From Atopsyche davidsoni (Eukaryota; Arthropoda; Insecta; Trichoptera; Hydrobiosidae), in contig JAILWY010000023.1 in the NCBI GenBank assembly GCA_022113835.1, forward strand, positions 8,990,001 through 9,054,000: DNA of 64,000 bases, given 5' to 3'. The notes beneath the pieces are model-generated. The model was given only the letters and a program-made list of their open reading frames with translations, ran no database searches and was not told the DNA's origin. Both the position numbers and the translations under genes were made by a program. Numbering within the stretch: the first letter of the stretch is position 1; the number at the start of each line of letters is the position of its first letter. Shown piece by piece: positions 46,253 through 63,644 of the stretch.

Positions 46253-46722
46253 TGCTTTAAAAAAACTGAAAATTTTACTATCAAAAAAAAAGAAGCTTTT
46301 TACAGTACATATTTACAACTAAAATAATACAGTATTTTTGAATGGGTAACAGTGATGTGTCATTGAAATTTTGATTTACTAGTTTGTGAGGTTATATATA
46401 TTTTTTATTACTACTTGATGTTAAATTTTATCTTATTTGAAATGAATATATATTAAAACGCCAAATACTATTCAAAATACGAAATTATTATTAACTACTT
46501 CAAATGTGGGGCTCATATTATAGACGTGAGTTCAAATTATGTTAGTGATGAGAATGTATACATTATGTATTATGAGTGTACTCTACGTATTTCAAATACG
46601 TAGATATATATAAATAGGTTTATGATTTTTAAGTATTAATTATAAAATTATATAAGCATGTAATACTTATATACTACACATCTTCAACCGCACCATAAAC
46701 TATTAAAAAAATATTGGAAATG

Positions 46723-50048
<3,326 letters not shown>

Positions 50049-50096
50049 GTGCGAGCTGGCCTCTGCTTTGGTCGGGAGATCCATTTTCAACATTGC
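50049..50096 (-). other. Candidate minus-strand exon with start codon, 48 nt
   Basis: Among the best splice sites in the window. The minus-strand acceptor is gtcttttgtttcttttag; then come 48 nt and the donor CGCAC|GTAAGTCGC. The exon is a multiple of three and open in phase 0. It holds two ATGs, the second in strong context (gaaaATGG): MLKMDLPTKAEASSH to the donor. It could be a distant leader exon of Pdk1, whose next exons start in phase 0. It could also be the first coding exon of the small-protein transcript with 25328-25357, 23726-23768 and 23390-23501, or an exon of another minus-strand gene. The peptide is not recognised. Confidence 0.4.
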
Positions 50097-53000
50097 CTAA
50101 AAGAAACAAAAGACATTATAAGACAGAAGAACAACTGAGAATTACTTTAATTTATAAAAATAATATTATTTTTCCATGAATTCATGGAACTTTGGTACTC
50201 TGCAAGTACTCGGTTGCGGCATGGGCAGTGATTTGCCGTCATTTGGGATGACAATGTATATTTTTTGCATGATCGGAAGGCGAGAGAGCAATGACCGTTT
50301 GCTTCCGCATTCCAGCAGAGGTTTATTTTATAATTCTTGATAATAATTGTTTAGTCAGAAAAAACACCACCGCAGAATGATTAAAAAGTATTTGATTTAA
50401 ATGATAACTAAAAGGATGTTAAGAGTGAATGAAATATTATGTGAACTAAAATAAAAAAATAAGTTTTATAATGTTTATGAATATCATGTATTTTTGGCAA
50501 CAAGCTTATTTAAAACTTGATTTAAATTTTTAATTATATTAATTTAAAAATTATTAATTTTTTAGCGTTTTGAATAATTGTAATATATTTTGTTAAAAGA
50601 TAAATCAATCAATCTTTTAAATCAATTATAGCCAGTCCTGCACTGGCGGAATTTGCAAATAAATAATACTCTGAAAGTTAAAAACACTTGTATTATAAAA
50701 TATGCTGCAGTTAATAAGTCTTTGTTGTACACAAATGTTAACATTCTTCTCTCACCTTGCATACTATGTATATTTGTATCGTTAAAAAGTAGAAAGAGTA
50801 AAAACCCATTAATTCAGGAAGTCAAATTAATAAGTGAAAAAAAAAGAAAAATAACTTGATAACAAAATAATTGACAGACGTTGTTTAATTTTTCACTCTA
50901 AATAAATTTTTGTTTTTATAATACAAAAATAAAACAAAAACGTTACAAAAAGTATTTAAAAAAATATAAATCTTTCATTTATTTAATTTCATGTTAATTT
51001 TGGAAAGGGGCGTATATATGGTACGGTATCGATATCAACCTCTTCTGGAACTTATCTGCACTGACAGAGGACTAACGCATGTGTAATGTCACATCCTCAG
51101 TTTTAGAAACTGATACACATAGAACTATCATCAGAACCGATGTCAGCTCCAAAGTATCGGATATCTAGAAATTGGCTCGATAGGTAAAACATACCAGCAA
51201 AACTTCTGTCATTTGGCAAATAAAAAAACGAGCTCGTTCACAATTTACAGCGGAAATTAATATGCACTGATGAATTTTAACGATTATAAATCTTCCCACA
51301 ACCTTACATCGAGGAGGGTTTTGAGTATCAATATCTCCATAAATATATTTATTTATAAAGAAATTCTTTATTTTTCAAACAGGACCAAAATGGATTCATT
51401 TTATTAATGTTTTTAAGTCGTAATTTTAACATTAATCTTGTTTATCCTTATTAAATTAAAACAGGTACGTATTTTTGTCGTTTCGCAAGTTTCACATGTT
51501 TCGTGTGTGCGTCAATGATAGTGTTTTAAACATTATTCACTGTGTAATTATTACAAAAATAAACGTCATAATAAATATCCATAGTTCGCAGGTATTTTCA
51601 TAATTGCAATGTTTTCGTAAAGTCCTGCTAAAAAATAGAGTATTATCGAAGTTGTATATACGATACACATTTAAAATAAAATTTAGTAGAAAATTAACGA
51701 AAAGCTTTTGATATAGGTACATGATAGATATTTTGCAAAAATACATGAAATATGTAAAAAAAAAAAAAAAAACACTGCATTTGAGTGTGCAGTAATTTTC
51801 AATCGGTGGAAAAATATGAATAGTCAATTTTATACGTTTGCGAGTTAGATCCGAGAGAGACGAGCATGGCGGCGGGCGAGGCCGCGGTCCCACGGTGGTT
51901 TGGCAGCGACCCGCTCTCGGCAGACTGGATGCAGACATTTTTTCGTGCCCGGCTAGACCGAAAAAAAGGAGCCTAGAAGGCCGACCAACGGTACAGCGGC
52001 CGCGCAGGAATCGCCGGAATCTCCAGACGCCCGAGCGTCCGCCGCTTCGTAAATCTCCATCGCCAGCGGGGAATGCGCTTTTTGCTGCAAGCTGGGAAAT
52101 CAGAGGGCAGCCGATTAGCGACCGCGGGGAAAAACACCAGCCTTTGTGGAGAGCCGTTCCGCGAATACCCGCTGCAGATGAGGTATCTTATTTTGAAAAT
52201 CAATTAAAGTGGCGAATCAGGAATGTCCGAGCTGCATCGCTCGTTCGGAGTACTGCTGAGCGCGGTTGGGTATTTTATTTAGAAGCGATTCAGGTAGTTT
52301 TTATTGAAACTGAATAAAAAAATTAATATTAACCCTGTAGAATTTATTTGCAAGAGGTTTGTTTAAATTGTTTGATTTTATTTGCACTTATTTTAGTATC
52401 GACTGAGCAGTGGGTTCAATACGGCCGGCGAAGATATTTGTATAGGAAAATAAAAACGATACCAGTAAGTAAGCAATGGCGTTAATTAAAGATCGGGGAG
52501 ATAAATCTCAGAAACTCTTGAAAGATTTAAAAATAAATTAAAAGCACTCGGCTCCCCGAAACGTATAAAGACAGTTGTTTTCAAACTTGATTGTGGATTA
52601 ACAGGAAAGAATATGTAAAACAAAAGAAGCCTTGAGGACTATTTCAGGTTTTCACGGAAAACCTAAATATTTATGTTTAAAGGTTGAATTAACAGCATTA
52701 TTAGCATATCCGATTTAATTGTTTTGAAATAATGACTGCACAGCAAAAGTAATAGCAAATTTAAAAATATGTACTTTATTTTAGAGTATTTTTTATAGCA
52801 AAACGATTGACGTATTTTTGAGGTTATAATTATGTTTATAAATTTTTACTATCACATATATGACACGACAAAATTCAATATACATATAAATAGATAATAA
52901 AGTCGATTTTTCATCATAATTTTGTGATAAATAGGCGAAAATAATATGTTTTGCCAAGGTTAAATTTAATTATTTTTTCTAAAGAAATTAGAAGATACGC

Positions 53001-54242
53001 ATTGTGTATATAGTATTTCATAATTTTAAAGTGCTTTTGAATTAATTTAGAACCGTTGGATTCGGGGTATCGGATTGTTTACCAGAGTCGCCAAACAAGA
53101 TGACTAATGTGTTGTCTTTTACGTTCTTTATGAGTGGATTTTATTTTTAGTCGGTAAGCGTATTTTTTCTCGGTGACAATGTTTGGTGTCGATGATAAAT
53201 GTATTTAATTCGAATTTATATAATAAAAAAAGCGCTTGAATAATTCAGAAAAATGCGGCAACGGCGTTTTTAATGTTGCATTGAGAATCAAGCTTCAGAA
53301 ATTACCACAAGAAGATCGAATATATTTTGTGAGCGAAATGAAAATTAACAAATTAACTCATACATGAAAAAAGTCACATAGAACAGTCAACCTGATATAT
53401 ATACACAGATAAACTATTTCCATGATTTCCATGAAAAAAAAGATTATAAATAATAATTTTCAAAAAAAAAAACATAAACATGAATCTACAATACATATTT
53501 TATAATGATTAAATAAGGAAATCAAGTCAATATAAATAACATTTGAGAAGCTCACTGAAAAACTTAATAATGCTGAACTGTGGTTCAGTTAACCTAAATT
53601 AATGTGAATCAATTAGTTTAGCTGAATTTGTCCTCAAGTAATGATGAAACTAAATTTTAAAATTTTTGGAAAGATATTTACAAAACAAAAAAAAAAAAAT
53701 ATTCTTTTTCGAATTATGAGATTAATATTAAAATAATCAAGTTGACGATTAAGTTGATAATCATTTGTTGAGCGAAAGTAATTTCTTATAATTTACGACT
53801 TTATTCAATTATCAATATTTTTGAGCTGTGGAAAAATATCTGCATATAGGCTTGATTCACCTGTACAAAAGACTGTCATTGAAATCTTCTTAGAACCCGC
53901 CATACTGGAAAACATTGCGATAAGCTTAGTATAAAGATAAGAAAATGCCTGCAATAATAAAATTATATGATAAAAATGATGTCATATCTTGGGAAGGTCT
54001 CAATGAATGTAGAATCTTAATGTAATAAATGCATTCCTTTAAAATTGAAATGCGTCATTAAAAAAACAAATATATTGGCCAAAAATTAACGGTCTTATCG
54101 TGTTATTTATATGATCACAACAGTTTATATAAAAAAAAAATGCAAAAATTTCCGAACGATATTATATTACTGTAGTAATTTGTTCTATTGATATGTGTTT
54201 GTGAAAAACTTTTTTCTCAGTGCGTAGTTTGTATGACGGAAA

Positions 54243-54515
54243 ATGAGGCGATCGGTCAATGCGCAGTATCCTTTCTTCTTGGGGCTGACTCGTGATCAAT
54301 TTTTTCTAAGATTGCGCTTTCGAAATGCATCGGCAGCAGGCCAATATCGTACAAAGAAAACGACAAGAAAATTGCGTGTTGGCACAGATTCTCCGCGCAA
54401 TATTACGCTACTATACAAAACAGCGCAAAGCCCGACTCGTCATCTTTCGCGAATAAAGCGAGAGCGTGAAATGGCAACAAAAGCATTGATTGAATTCCGG
54501 AGAATTCTCAAATGA
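54243..54515 (+). CDS. Hypothetical 90-codon basic ORF
   Basis: ATG at 54243 (MRRSVNAQYPFFLGLTRDQF) to TGA, rich in Arg/Lys/Thr. A strong plus-strand acceptor (aaaacttttttctcag) lies just upstream at 54205-54220. A second frame from ATG at 54234 reads MTENEAIGQCAVSFLLGADS then stops. Two overlapping frames after one acceptor suggest either a terminal exon or chance. No domain is recognised. Confidence 0.15.
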   Translation: MRRSVNAQYPFFLGLTRDQFFLRLRFRNASAAGQYRTKKTTRKLRVGTDSPRNITLLYKTAQSPTRHLSRIKREREMATKALIEFRRILK

Positions 54516-54660
54516 GCGTTTATGTGGAAAATCCTTTTATGTTTTAAGTCTAGCGAGGAGGAAGAATACTTCAAAGGCACGCGCATCATAAATGAATAGT
54601 AGCACGAAGAAAATCGTAAAACAATCGGTCATGCCAGTGGGATGGAAGGAATGTCTTGTA

Positions 54661-54745
54661 ATTACCACTACTTTATCTAAGCGGATATTTATAAGCTCAA
54701 GGTATTGCCGAGAGTTGTCGCTAGCTTACCAAAGGTAGTGGTAAT
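54661..54745. repeat. Imperfect inverted repeat, 85 bp
   Basis: ATTACCACTACTTT at the left and AAAGGTAGTGGTAAT at the right are inverted copies differing by one inserted base. A TCTAAGC/GCTTACC-like inner pairing extends the stem. It has the size of a small fold-back element or microRNA-like hairpin. Confidence 0.6.
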
Positions 54746-56569
54746 TCTTTATACGATTAAGAGAGAATGAGGTGATTTATTAAAATCACATTGAGAGGTA
54801 TTCAGAATATCTGACTAAGCAGCGATATTGTAATGTTTGAAGACAAAAATTGTCAAGAATTTAGATAAGGATAGAACGATCAAAGAAACCGACATTAACT
54901 GGACAGTGCAGAAAACTACTCAATAAACGAGTCGTAACGATTTATCTTTCGCGTTATATTCATAAATGAATACGCTAGAAATCGTATGCAATCGGTAAGA
55001 AATATCGTCACAAGTTTCGTAGATTTAAAGACTTAAATTTATTTTCTAACAATTTATTAAAATAATTCATGCGATATCAAAATGTTTATTAATTGAAATT
55101 GCTATGTACATATACATGATTAAATTCAAATGAACAGTGTCACCATATATACCGTAAGTGTGATAAATATAGCATATTTTTTAGTTGTGTGTCATTCAGT
55201 TGTCTTGGTCGATTTGTGTCTTCTATTTCAAGTCGAGAGATTAAGATGCGCGGGGAGTTTCCCGGCGACAGACGAGCAGCTGGTGGCGGCTGTGCTAGGA
55301 AGTGTTAAAAGCGGAATTAATGCCGGATGGGCGGCGAAACACGGGGCTGCACACATCAGACCCACATAATGATTATATTGATTATATTTTTAAAAAGATG
55401 ACAAAGGCAAGCTACAGGTTTTTTAATTTATACAAACAAATATGAAATATTATATATTCACGAGTACCAGACATTATGTTTTTGCTATTTTGCATGATAT
55501 TTAAATTAAAAAAATACATATATAATTCTGAAAATAATAAATAAATCTTACACATTTAAATAAATATGATGAATATACAAAAAAAAACATAAATTTGGAA
55601 ACTGTCACGATAAAAATTATTTAAAAAAAAAAATGAAGTGAAATCATGGAGTCTTGATTTCTGTCACCAAAAAAATTAACCGACAATAGCTTAAATAAAT
55701 AAAAAACCTTTAATTTAAGAAAAAGTGATAATGAGGTTTTTAAAAATAAAAAAATATATACCGGATATACCACAAAAATCAAAATTGACCTTTCCGGAAG
55801 CCAAGCGCGCCACACAACGAGCGACTGTTAGCGCCGGACAGATACAATATTTATGTTTTAAGTGCTATCATAAGGAAGATTGACGGCGAATCCGTTCCCA
55901 TAAAAAAGTCTTCATGATTTTTTGAAGAGCGCTCAGATAAATAAAATTGAACGACCGAGCTATTGTGTGAAACATAAATAAGAACGTAGTCGCTCTCGAG
56001 TGGCGCCTGGCCAACGTGCTACCTTTTTATAAATGAGAAACTATTGTTTTGCATATATTAAATACGTATTTATTTGTTACTCCCAAATTAACAAATTTTT
56101 GTTTCCCCAAGAGCAAACATTACTAATTTTGAGCACAAACTAACACATAAAAATAATTTTTCCATAAAACAGATTAAAGATAAATGAAATAAATAAACTG
56201 ATAAAAATTAGATTTAACAAAATAATATCGATTTAACGAAACAACAGACTTCATATTAAGAAATTGCATGTTATGTAATAAAAAAATAAAATTAATTATA
56301 AATGAACTATTTTGGCTAAAATGATGGAATAATAATAAAAAAAAAAAGAGAATAATCAAATGTTGATGGATAAAAGGACTGAATTCGACAATAATAAAAA
56401 AATAACACATTTTCAAAGTTCAAATGTTATACTAAAAATAAATATTTCAATAGTTAAAAAAAAAGTTTCCGAACAAAAAAATTAAAACTCAAAAGCCGCG
56501 CACCGTCGACGGAATAGTTATGAATTAAAAAAAATAGAGCGCGCATCGATGAAAAAGTTTAAAGTTTAA

Positions 56570-56902
56570 AAAGGAAAACGAACGCAACGGTCGAAATGCG
56601 CGGCGGGAATCGCCCGCCCGGAGCCCGAGATTTATTACCTGCGCGTCTAACCACCCCGGGCCCCCGAAAGTGGCCCAATGAACCCGCGCGCACAATGGCC
56701 GGGCCGGGGCTCCCCCCTGCGTGTGCGTGTGCGTGTGCGTGAGCGTGTGCGTGTGCGCGAGCGTGTGCGTGCGCGCGTGTGCGTGTGCGGCTCCCGGTGT
56801 TGGGGTAGACATCCTTGGCGGCGGCTGGGGCGCGGGCCTGTGTTGGTGAGACCGCAAAAGTGTCTGGGACAGGAGGGCTTCGAGACTGAACGAACCTAAC
56901 AA
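56570..56902 (-). promoter_or_regulatory. CpG island with GTGTGC microsatellite
   Basis: A CpG-rich block in AT desert with (GTGTGC/GTGAGC)n at 56717-56789. On the minus strand a donor GCGCAG|GTAATAAAT at about 56638 closes a frame that is open from an ATG within the island (MSTPTPGAAHAHAR), in phase 0. Most of that frame is encoded by the microsatellite. It could be a promoter with a first exon; the donor is only moderate. Confidence 0.25.
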
Positions 56903-59900
56903 AGTATTCTTGTGAAGATCGTCTAGTTTTATTACATTATTGTATCTTTGTGCGGCTTATTTCGCGGATTATACTATTAAAATTATAGAAACGATAATAT
57001 TCGATTTAATAAATAGTAGAGTAAATATGAGCTTTTAGAATATAAGATTGAACCGTGTATTTTGAGAAAACGTCAACCCGACTCAAAAGCAAAGGGAAAA
57101 TAAGTACCTTCTTATCTGGAGGTATCTTATTCCAATAATAAAAACACCGATAAGGCTGTATAAGTTGGACAAAAAAATGTTTATTCGTTTCGAAGGTTTT
57201 TCGATGCCGGGTTTGTGTGTCGATATCTCTTCCCACGTATCGGTATGGTCTTTTTTTGTTTCAACAAATTAGGAATGCTTGACAAGTGGGCTGCGGAGAT
57301 ACCCTTATCGTTGGTAGTCACATCGCGCCACCCGGACGGTCCCTAGAATCAGACTCAAACTTTCAACTTGTAGCCGTTCGGATTTTGTTTGAAACAAAAA
57401 AATACACAACGTTATTCCGGACGGCTAGAGAGCGACGTCAAAGCGGATGTTTTGTTGTAAAAATGATAATTTTTATCAGCAGTTTTACTACGATCCATGA
57501 CCAAAGTGAATGAAAGTTCAAAGATAATAAAATACCACAGATGTACAAACAAGAGAACAATTAATCAATACAATTCAGTAGCGTAATAATGAAGAATGTT
57601 AAATTAGATTAAATAAAGCCTTGTACGTGATTTCAAATTGAAAATGTGATTAAAATTTGCAAGACCTCCGCAATTGTGAATGCACATAAATCAGGTGTTC
57701 TTGGGAACACCAGTGTTATGATAATATTAAATAATAAAATTTTAAGTAAAAAATATTTTAGTAGAAATGTCGAAATAGGCATACCGAATGAACGTTTAGC
57801 CAGATTTTTAATGATTTTTTTCAGTGAATTACTGATTAATATTCTACAAGGAATGTTTATACACAATTTTAAAAACGATGTTATGACGGCGTAAACTATT
57901 TGGTAACCTTAAAAACTCACACCGCGCCATTAATCGATTTTATACTATGAACCTCAAGGCTTACTACGCAATACGATTCTGGGATAGGTATACCTAGTCA
58001 CAATAATGCTGACTAATTCAAGAACTCCTGCATCGTCTGGGCAAATCCAGACAAAGATGCCAGTCTCGTGCGCAGCGAGCGGCGGAGAGGTCAACAACTG
58101 ATGCAGGAGCGTCACGACGCGATGCGAAATCTGCAGCAGACCTAATGCTGTTACTAAATATTTACTATGCTGAGCAAATTTACGAGTCCACAACAAACAA
58201 CGTCTGCATCACAATGTGATAAGAAATGATAGATTAGTGTTTTCAAGATAATTTGACAGTAAAAATATTGGTATAAGTGACAATAAATTTAAAAAAATGC
58301 AGCGGGTAGTAGCATTAAACATAAATCGCGTTTTTTAAAAGAAGCACCAGTCGTCAAAATCCAAGGTTTCGAGTCCTCAAAAATAAACTTTGGCCAAGCG
58401 CCAGACAGACAAAAAGTTGTATCACCGCACACCTTATTCGCCTGCTCAGACACTGTGCGCAAATTTCTCACTGTCTCAAAGAGACAAAAAAAAAAACAAA
58501 ATTCATAAAACTGAAGGTCAAGAACCAAAATGAAATATAAATTTGTATACAGTGTATACAGCACTTCGCCGCTAGAGCTAGAGAACTCTCGTCTAGACGA
58601 AGCGGGTCCTTGAACATAAGATTGTTCTCAGAAGGTCAGCGGAGGCTCTCGCGGTCGACAGGAACCCGGGCCGGCCACCTCAGGCGCGGATTTGCGGGGC
58701 GCTCTGACCCGATTTGGCCGCAACTGTGCGGTCCGATTGATCCCTTCTCTCTCCATTCGCAATCGGGGATTCATAAACATCAACATGGGGAACTTTTGAG
58801 TGGTGTTTGGCGATAGTAAAAAAAGCATTCAAATAATCACGTGCCTTGGAAGATAAGCTACGTCACGTCACGCCGCGTAGGAAATAAATAAGCTGGTATT
58901 CAATATCAATACAAAACTAGAGGAAAGATTCACCGGAGGTACTCGATTGATACAAAATCTATACAGCTTTTATTAAAATATAACTGAAATAAGGGCTCTT
59001 CTAAATAATTATCTAAGTGTGTTTTAATTTTTTTATGGTAGAGAATTACAAGCGAGTAGCATAATTTCATGGCTATGTGAAATCGACGAGATAAAATATC
59101 GTTGGTAAATATTTTCGCTATTTCAATGGATAAATTTCAAATGAAAATACTTCCAAGCATCCTCGATATCAAGCATCATCACGTCAAAAAACCAAAAAAG
59201 ACTAGCCAATGTAATGCTAGATATTTAAATTATATTTCAAAGAAAATGTTATATAATACGAAACACTCGTGATGAAGAGTACCCTTATCTTATTTATTTC
59301 AAACAAAATACAAATTCTGAATTTATAGGGGTTGAATTCTGGCATCGCGATGGTCGTTGTGTGTTTTTCAATCAAAAGACCAGCAAACAAAAGTTGATTG
59401 TGCCTCCAGATCGGTGGCGGTGCAGTGAGTAATCGGGCGACATCTGAAGTCGGCTGGAGGCGACGCGTCTCCAATAACGGGCCGGATGTTTCCGGTGAAT
59501 TGTTCCCTCTCAGATGATCAAGGGGAGAGTCGTCTGCGCGAATTGTCATTCACGCTCTAACGATCTATTTTACCGAGTATTTATACTATTATAAAATATA
59601 ATTCAATAGCAAAAATATTTTGTTAGTTTTGAAATACACTCCATGTCAAAAAAATCCAATGTATTGATTTTTCTAGTTTCAATAGCTAATGCTTATTCTT
59701 ATTATCACAATATTTAGTAACATTTACAATTCTATCAAATAATCATGCTTAAAAATCATATTTTTTCTGAAATCGAACCTGAAGTCGAACATCAACTACA
59801 AATTACTACCGCTTAGTACAAACCATTAAAAAATATTCGAATATGTATATTAAAAAATAAATAGAGCAGTATATTTTGTTGTGATCGATTTTGGTTTCGT

Positions 59901-60118
59901 ACGTACCACAAACACGTTATATTCTTTTAAGTTCATAAATTATCAAGTAACGCGGATGGTTATTTATCGTTCAGAGCGAACTTGGTCCGGATCATAAATC
60001 TCGATAATAGTCGCTCGGCCCTAAGGGCGCATCAGTCGGCGCATCGGCGCTCGCCCGCTCGGCCAGTGATCGACTCCTATCTATATTTACCTTACCTATT
60101 ACCTTTCTCTCATTGCAG
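56903..60118. other. AT-rich intergenic DNA
   Basis: No gene supported. Small GC-balanced patches lie at 58020-58130, 58600-58810 and 59400-59540. The open frames there are short and lack splice sites. Confidence 0.4.
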
Positions 60119-60141
60119 AGTAAAATACATGATGCAACATT
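60119..60141 (+). other. Candidate 23-nt plus-strand micro-exon
   Basis: A textbook acceptor (ttacctttctctcattgcag) is followed only 23 nt later by a strong donor ACATT|GTAAGTTC. The exon contains an ATG but no long frame. It may be a leader micro-exon of a plus-strand gene to the right, or chance. Confidence 0.2.
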
Positions 60142-60474
60142 GTAAGTTCACTTCAGTTTTTTAATCAACAAATACAGTTAAATTGTGATCATTTTCAATA
60201 TTGTCGCGTAAATATGTATCGATCGATACTATACGCACTATACGGAAATTGCATGCTTCTAACTTCAATAGGCCAAACATACGTATATTTTATTACAACA
60301 AAACAGAAATGTAGTTATATTGTTACAAAACTCATAAAAAATAAATATTGATTCCTTTTTCGGTGTTATTAAATGTCGCATAGAACACCAGTGTATATAG
60401 TAAAACCACGAGTAAACAAAAAATAAAGCGTAATCCTCGTCGAATGGCTAGCTGCACGGATCCCCAGCAGCCAT

Positions 60475-60690
60475 TGCAAGAGGGGGCGGATTTACACGGG
60501 GGAAGGGGGCGAGAGGGGACAACTGTTGCAGCGGGTCGGGGGGCGGCTGATGACTAGTCGGGGGGCGGGGGCAGGGGGCAGGGGGCGGGGGCAGGGGCAG
60601 GGGGCGGGGGCAGGGGCAGGGGGCGGGGGTCAACAAACCCGGCGCTGCTGCAACTGGGGGGATCACCCGGCGGGAAGGCAGAACAGTAAC
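60475..60690. repeat. GC island with GGGGGCAG minisatellite
   Basis: A G-rich stretch with repeats of GGGGGCAGGGGCAG type at 60558-60630. On the plus strand there are enough G-runs for G-quadruplexes. Pro-rich and Gly-rich open frames on the two strands are repeat products. Confidence 0.8.
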
Positions 60691-62444
60691 CAAATAATAT
60701 TAAAACCGGATAACAGTTATTGCATCGCCGCGTTGCTATGTTTTCTTGTTGAATTTTTATATAACTAAATACGATACTTTTAATAAATAAAAAAAAGAGA
60801 ATTTAAATGCGTATCTACTTTGAATTGAAGTATAATACGTTTTAAAAAATGTCATCAAAGATATTTCTATGAAAAGTTATTAAAATAAGATTTATTATAC
60901 TGGGTGCATTTTTTAAATTTCACTCGTAAATGAAGTCTGTCAACAAAATGATAATAGTAGCCACTGCATAATATATTTTGCGCGCTATTGAAACAACTTT
61001 TAAGCTTGAGAACAAACGATAAACAGATTATAAATTGGCACATGTCAAAAATCAAAGCAATCAAATCTATCACAGCCAACAATGCCACGATGTGTTAAAT
61101 TTTGTTGACAAATAATGTAACCTTCACCACTATCAAAGTTAAGAAAAGCAAATGTTTGTTTGGTTTCATCTCGAACATTCGTGTTTAAATGATTATCTAA
61201 AAAGTAAAATGGACACATTACTAATTAGCGAGTAAGAGAGTATAGAGCCATAAAAATAATTGGTTAAACATTAATGGAATATTACCGGTGTTAACCGTAA
61301 AGGTAGATTGCAATTAGTAATTGTTAACGGTAGACTTTAATGCTAATGATCAAGTCATATGATATTGGAGTAACAGTAAATAAACCTTATTAATAACGCA
61401 ATGAATAAAAATTAACGAGAAACTGCGATCAACATGCTAACATTTTATTAAATATGTATTTAAAACTGTTTTTTAAAGCGATCAAAAGTTAATATAAATT
61501 TTAACAGTTGAAAAATACGTGTGACCGACAAATAAATCATCACAGCTTTTTAAACCGATATAAAATTAAAAGCAAACACTGAAGGTTCTGCGTAAAAACA
61601 CTATAAAAGTTGTATGTAAAATATCTTTTGAATGCATATTCAAATAATAGCCAAACGCATAAATATAAACATTATTTAATAAAGGCGTCCTTTTTTGAGA
61701 TTGATTTTTATAACAGGAGATTTAAAATATAAAATATATAAATACATGAAATAGATAAAATACATAAATGTATAATACGTTAGTTAAACATATTGAATAT
61801 ACAAAGTAAAAAGTATCATGCCAAGTGAGATAGAAAAAAAATAAGTTACTTTAGTATTTCGTATTTTTAAGATATTTTATATTGATTTAATAAATATTTT
61901 CAGGATATGTATGCAAGTAATTCGCCTATATGAAACCAGTCCACTTCGTAGAATATTCTAATACTGATTTAAAGAAAATCTGAATTTGCTTAGCACTATA
62001 GCAATACAAGCAAGAGCCGGCAATGTGGCTTAAGTAATCACATTTAGCCGTTGGACACCACATGAGTGCGATTAATGTCTATCTAAAAATAGCCGATGTC
62101 TGATTGATTTGAAAGTGTTTCACCGGCGAGGACACGGCGGCGACGCCATGATTGCTTTTAAAATAGAAAAGGAGACCAAGGAGAATTATATGCGAAATAA
62201 TTACACAAATAATTCGCGGAACTAGAGCGCCATGCTAGTCACATTTGATGCGATTGTTGTTGTTTGTGTTCTGGAACTTTCTCTGCACCGAGTAATATTT
62301 ACCAACAAGTTATGACGAAATCGATGCGGTGGGAACAAATCTTACTACTAACCCATACTGTTACTATTACTTTTTACGATAAGAGCATAAGAGTACAATT
62401 TATAAAATACACTACGCACATACACACACACACACACACACACA

Positions 62445-62529
<85 letters not shown>

Positions 62530-63437
62530 TTATATATAATGTATATATTCATATATTAACGAAGTATGTCGGAATAAAATTAGCTCGTAACCGAATATCT
62601 TATATAATTTCATATAGTTGGTCCAAGTAGCAGCAGGTCTTGTTGTTATAACTCGCGAAGTGCCTAGACGCCGAGTTGGATAGCGACAGAGCGAAATTCG
62701 GCGAGACGGGGGGACGCCTTCTATTTATAAGCGAGTCTCTTGTGGGTTCGCAGCCATAGCACACAACCCCCTGTCGAGACATGGCCAATTTTAAAGAATA
62801 ATTGGAAATATTCTTGATTGAAATAAAACGCAACTTTAGCATTTAACTATAATACCACAAATGATGATAACTTCATGACATGGAAATTTAAGAAAATAGT
62901 TTTATTCAATTATCGTACAAAAAATCGCACGCTTTAGTTTGGAACCACGCAAGTCCTATTTACAATAAATGCTGTTAGACTCGTGAAGAAACGACTTGTT
63001 ACTGTTTGATTTCCGAGCTAGTACCTTTGTTCCAAAAATATACAATGAACAAAGTCCCTGAACAAGTTTTCTCTTTGTTAAAGCTAAATTTTATCAATTA
63101 AAGTTAACGTAACAAACCTGAAAGAAATATTTTTTTATTCTAAGTTTTGATTTACACTTGTTGCCCGTTGTTATTTATTGCAGACTGGTTCAGTAACGTA
63201 TCACTATTTGAAAAATATTAGCCACGTAAATGTATAATACGTAATTTTTGTACGTTACATGTTGAAAATCTGAAAAAAATGCCAATCGTAATTGTTAATA
63301 TTCTTAGTAGTAGTATCCATACGCATTATCGAGTCGACTAATTATTGACGTCTCACTAAAAAGCGCCATTGTTTCAGGGAGGCTCGCCGCCTAATTTCCC
63401 AATTTCCTTCCGTTTAAACGGAGCCATTTGCTTTCAG
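60691..63437. other. AT-rich intergenic DNA
   Basis: No gene supported. Contains the compound microsatellite at 62422-62519. A GC-balanced patch at 62660-62790 has a short minus-strand open frame only. Confidence 0.4.
62422..62519. repeat. Compound (CA)n(TA)n microsatellite
   Basis: About 12 CA units (62422-62445), then ATGC, then about 35 TA units. Confidence 0.97.
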
Positions 63438-63644
63438 GCGAGCGGGTGGAGTTTTTAATCCCAATAACGAGGCTAACTAAAGCGCCGGCCGCCCTGGGGG
63501 CGGGGAGGCCGACGTCTGGGCGGGCGGCCTTGGCCCCCGGCGGCGTTTATCTGCGACACGTGGGCGGATGGTGGGAAACGTGGTTTGTGTTGATCGAAGC
63601 TTTTTTTGGCAATGCGGTTTTTTCCCGAACGCCGAAGGTCGGCA
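63438..63644 (+). other. Candidate plus-strand exon, 207 nt
   Basis: Acceptor ggagccatttgctttcag and donor GGTCGGCA|GTAAGTT bound 207 nt. Only one frame is open and it is open throughout, phase 1 at both ends (GERVEFLIPITRLTKAPAAL, then Gly/Ala-rich, then GGWWETWFVLIEAFFGNAVF). The low-complexity centre and high GC weaken the case, and no domain is recognised. It may be an exon of a gene continuing to the right or a GC-rich regulatory element with chance splice sites. Confidence 0.25.

Larger units (their letters stand above)
50097..56569. other. AT-rich intergenic DNA
   Basis: No gene supported. Positions 51860-52310 form a GC-balanced block with an open frame of about 159 codons, Arg/Pro-rich, with no splice sites and no recognised domain. 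Positions 55230-55370 follow a plus-strand acceptor (cttctatttcaag) and are open (AAVLGSVKSGINAGWAAKHG) to a stop, without further support. The rest is AT-rich. Confidence 0.35.

Noticed and set aside
51838..52317. 159-codon plus-strand frame in a GC-balanced block
   Set aside because: Arg/Pro-rich with no recognised domain and no flanking splice sites; kept only as a note within the intergenic entry.
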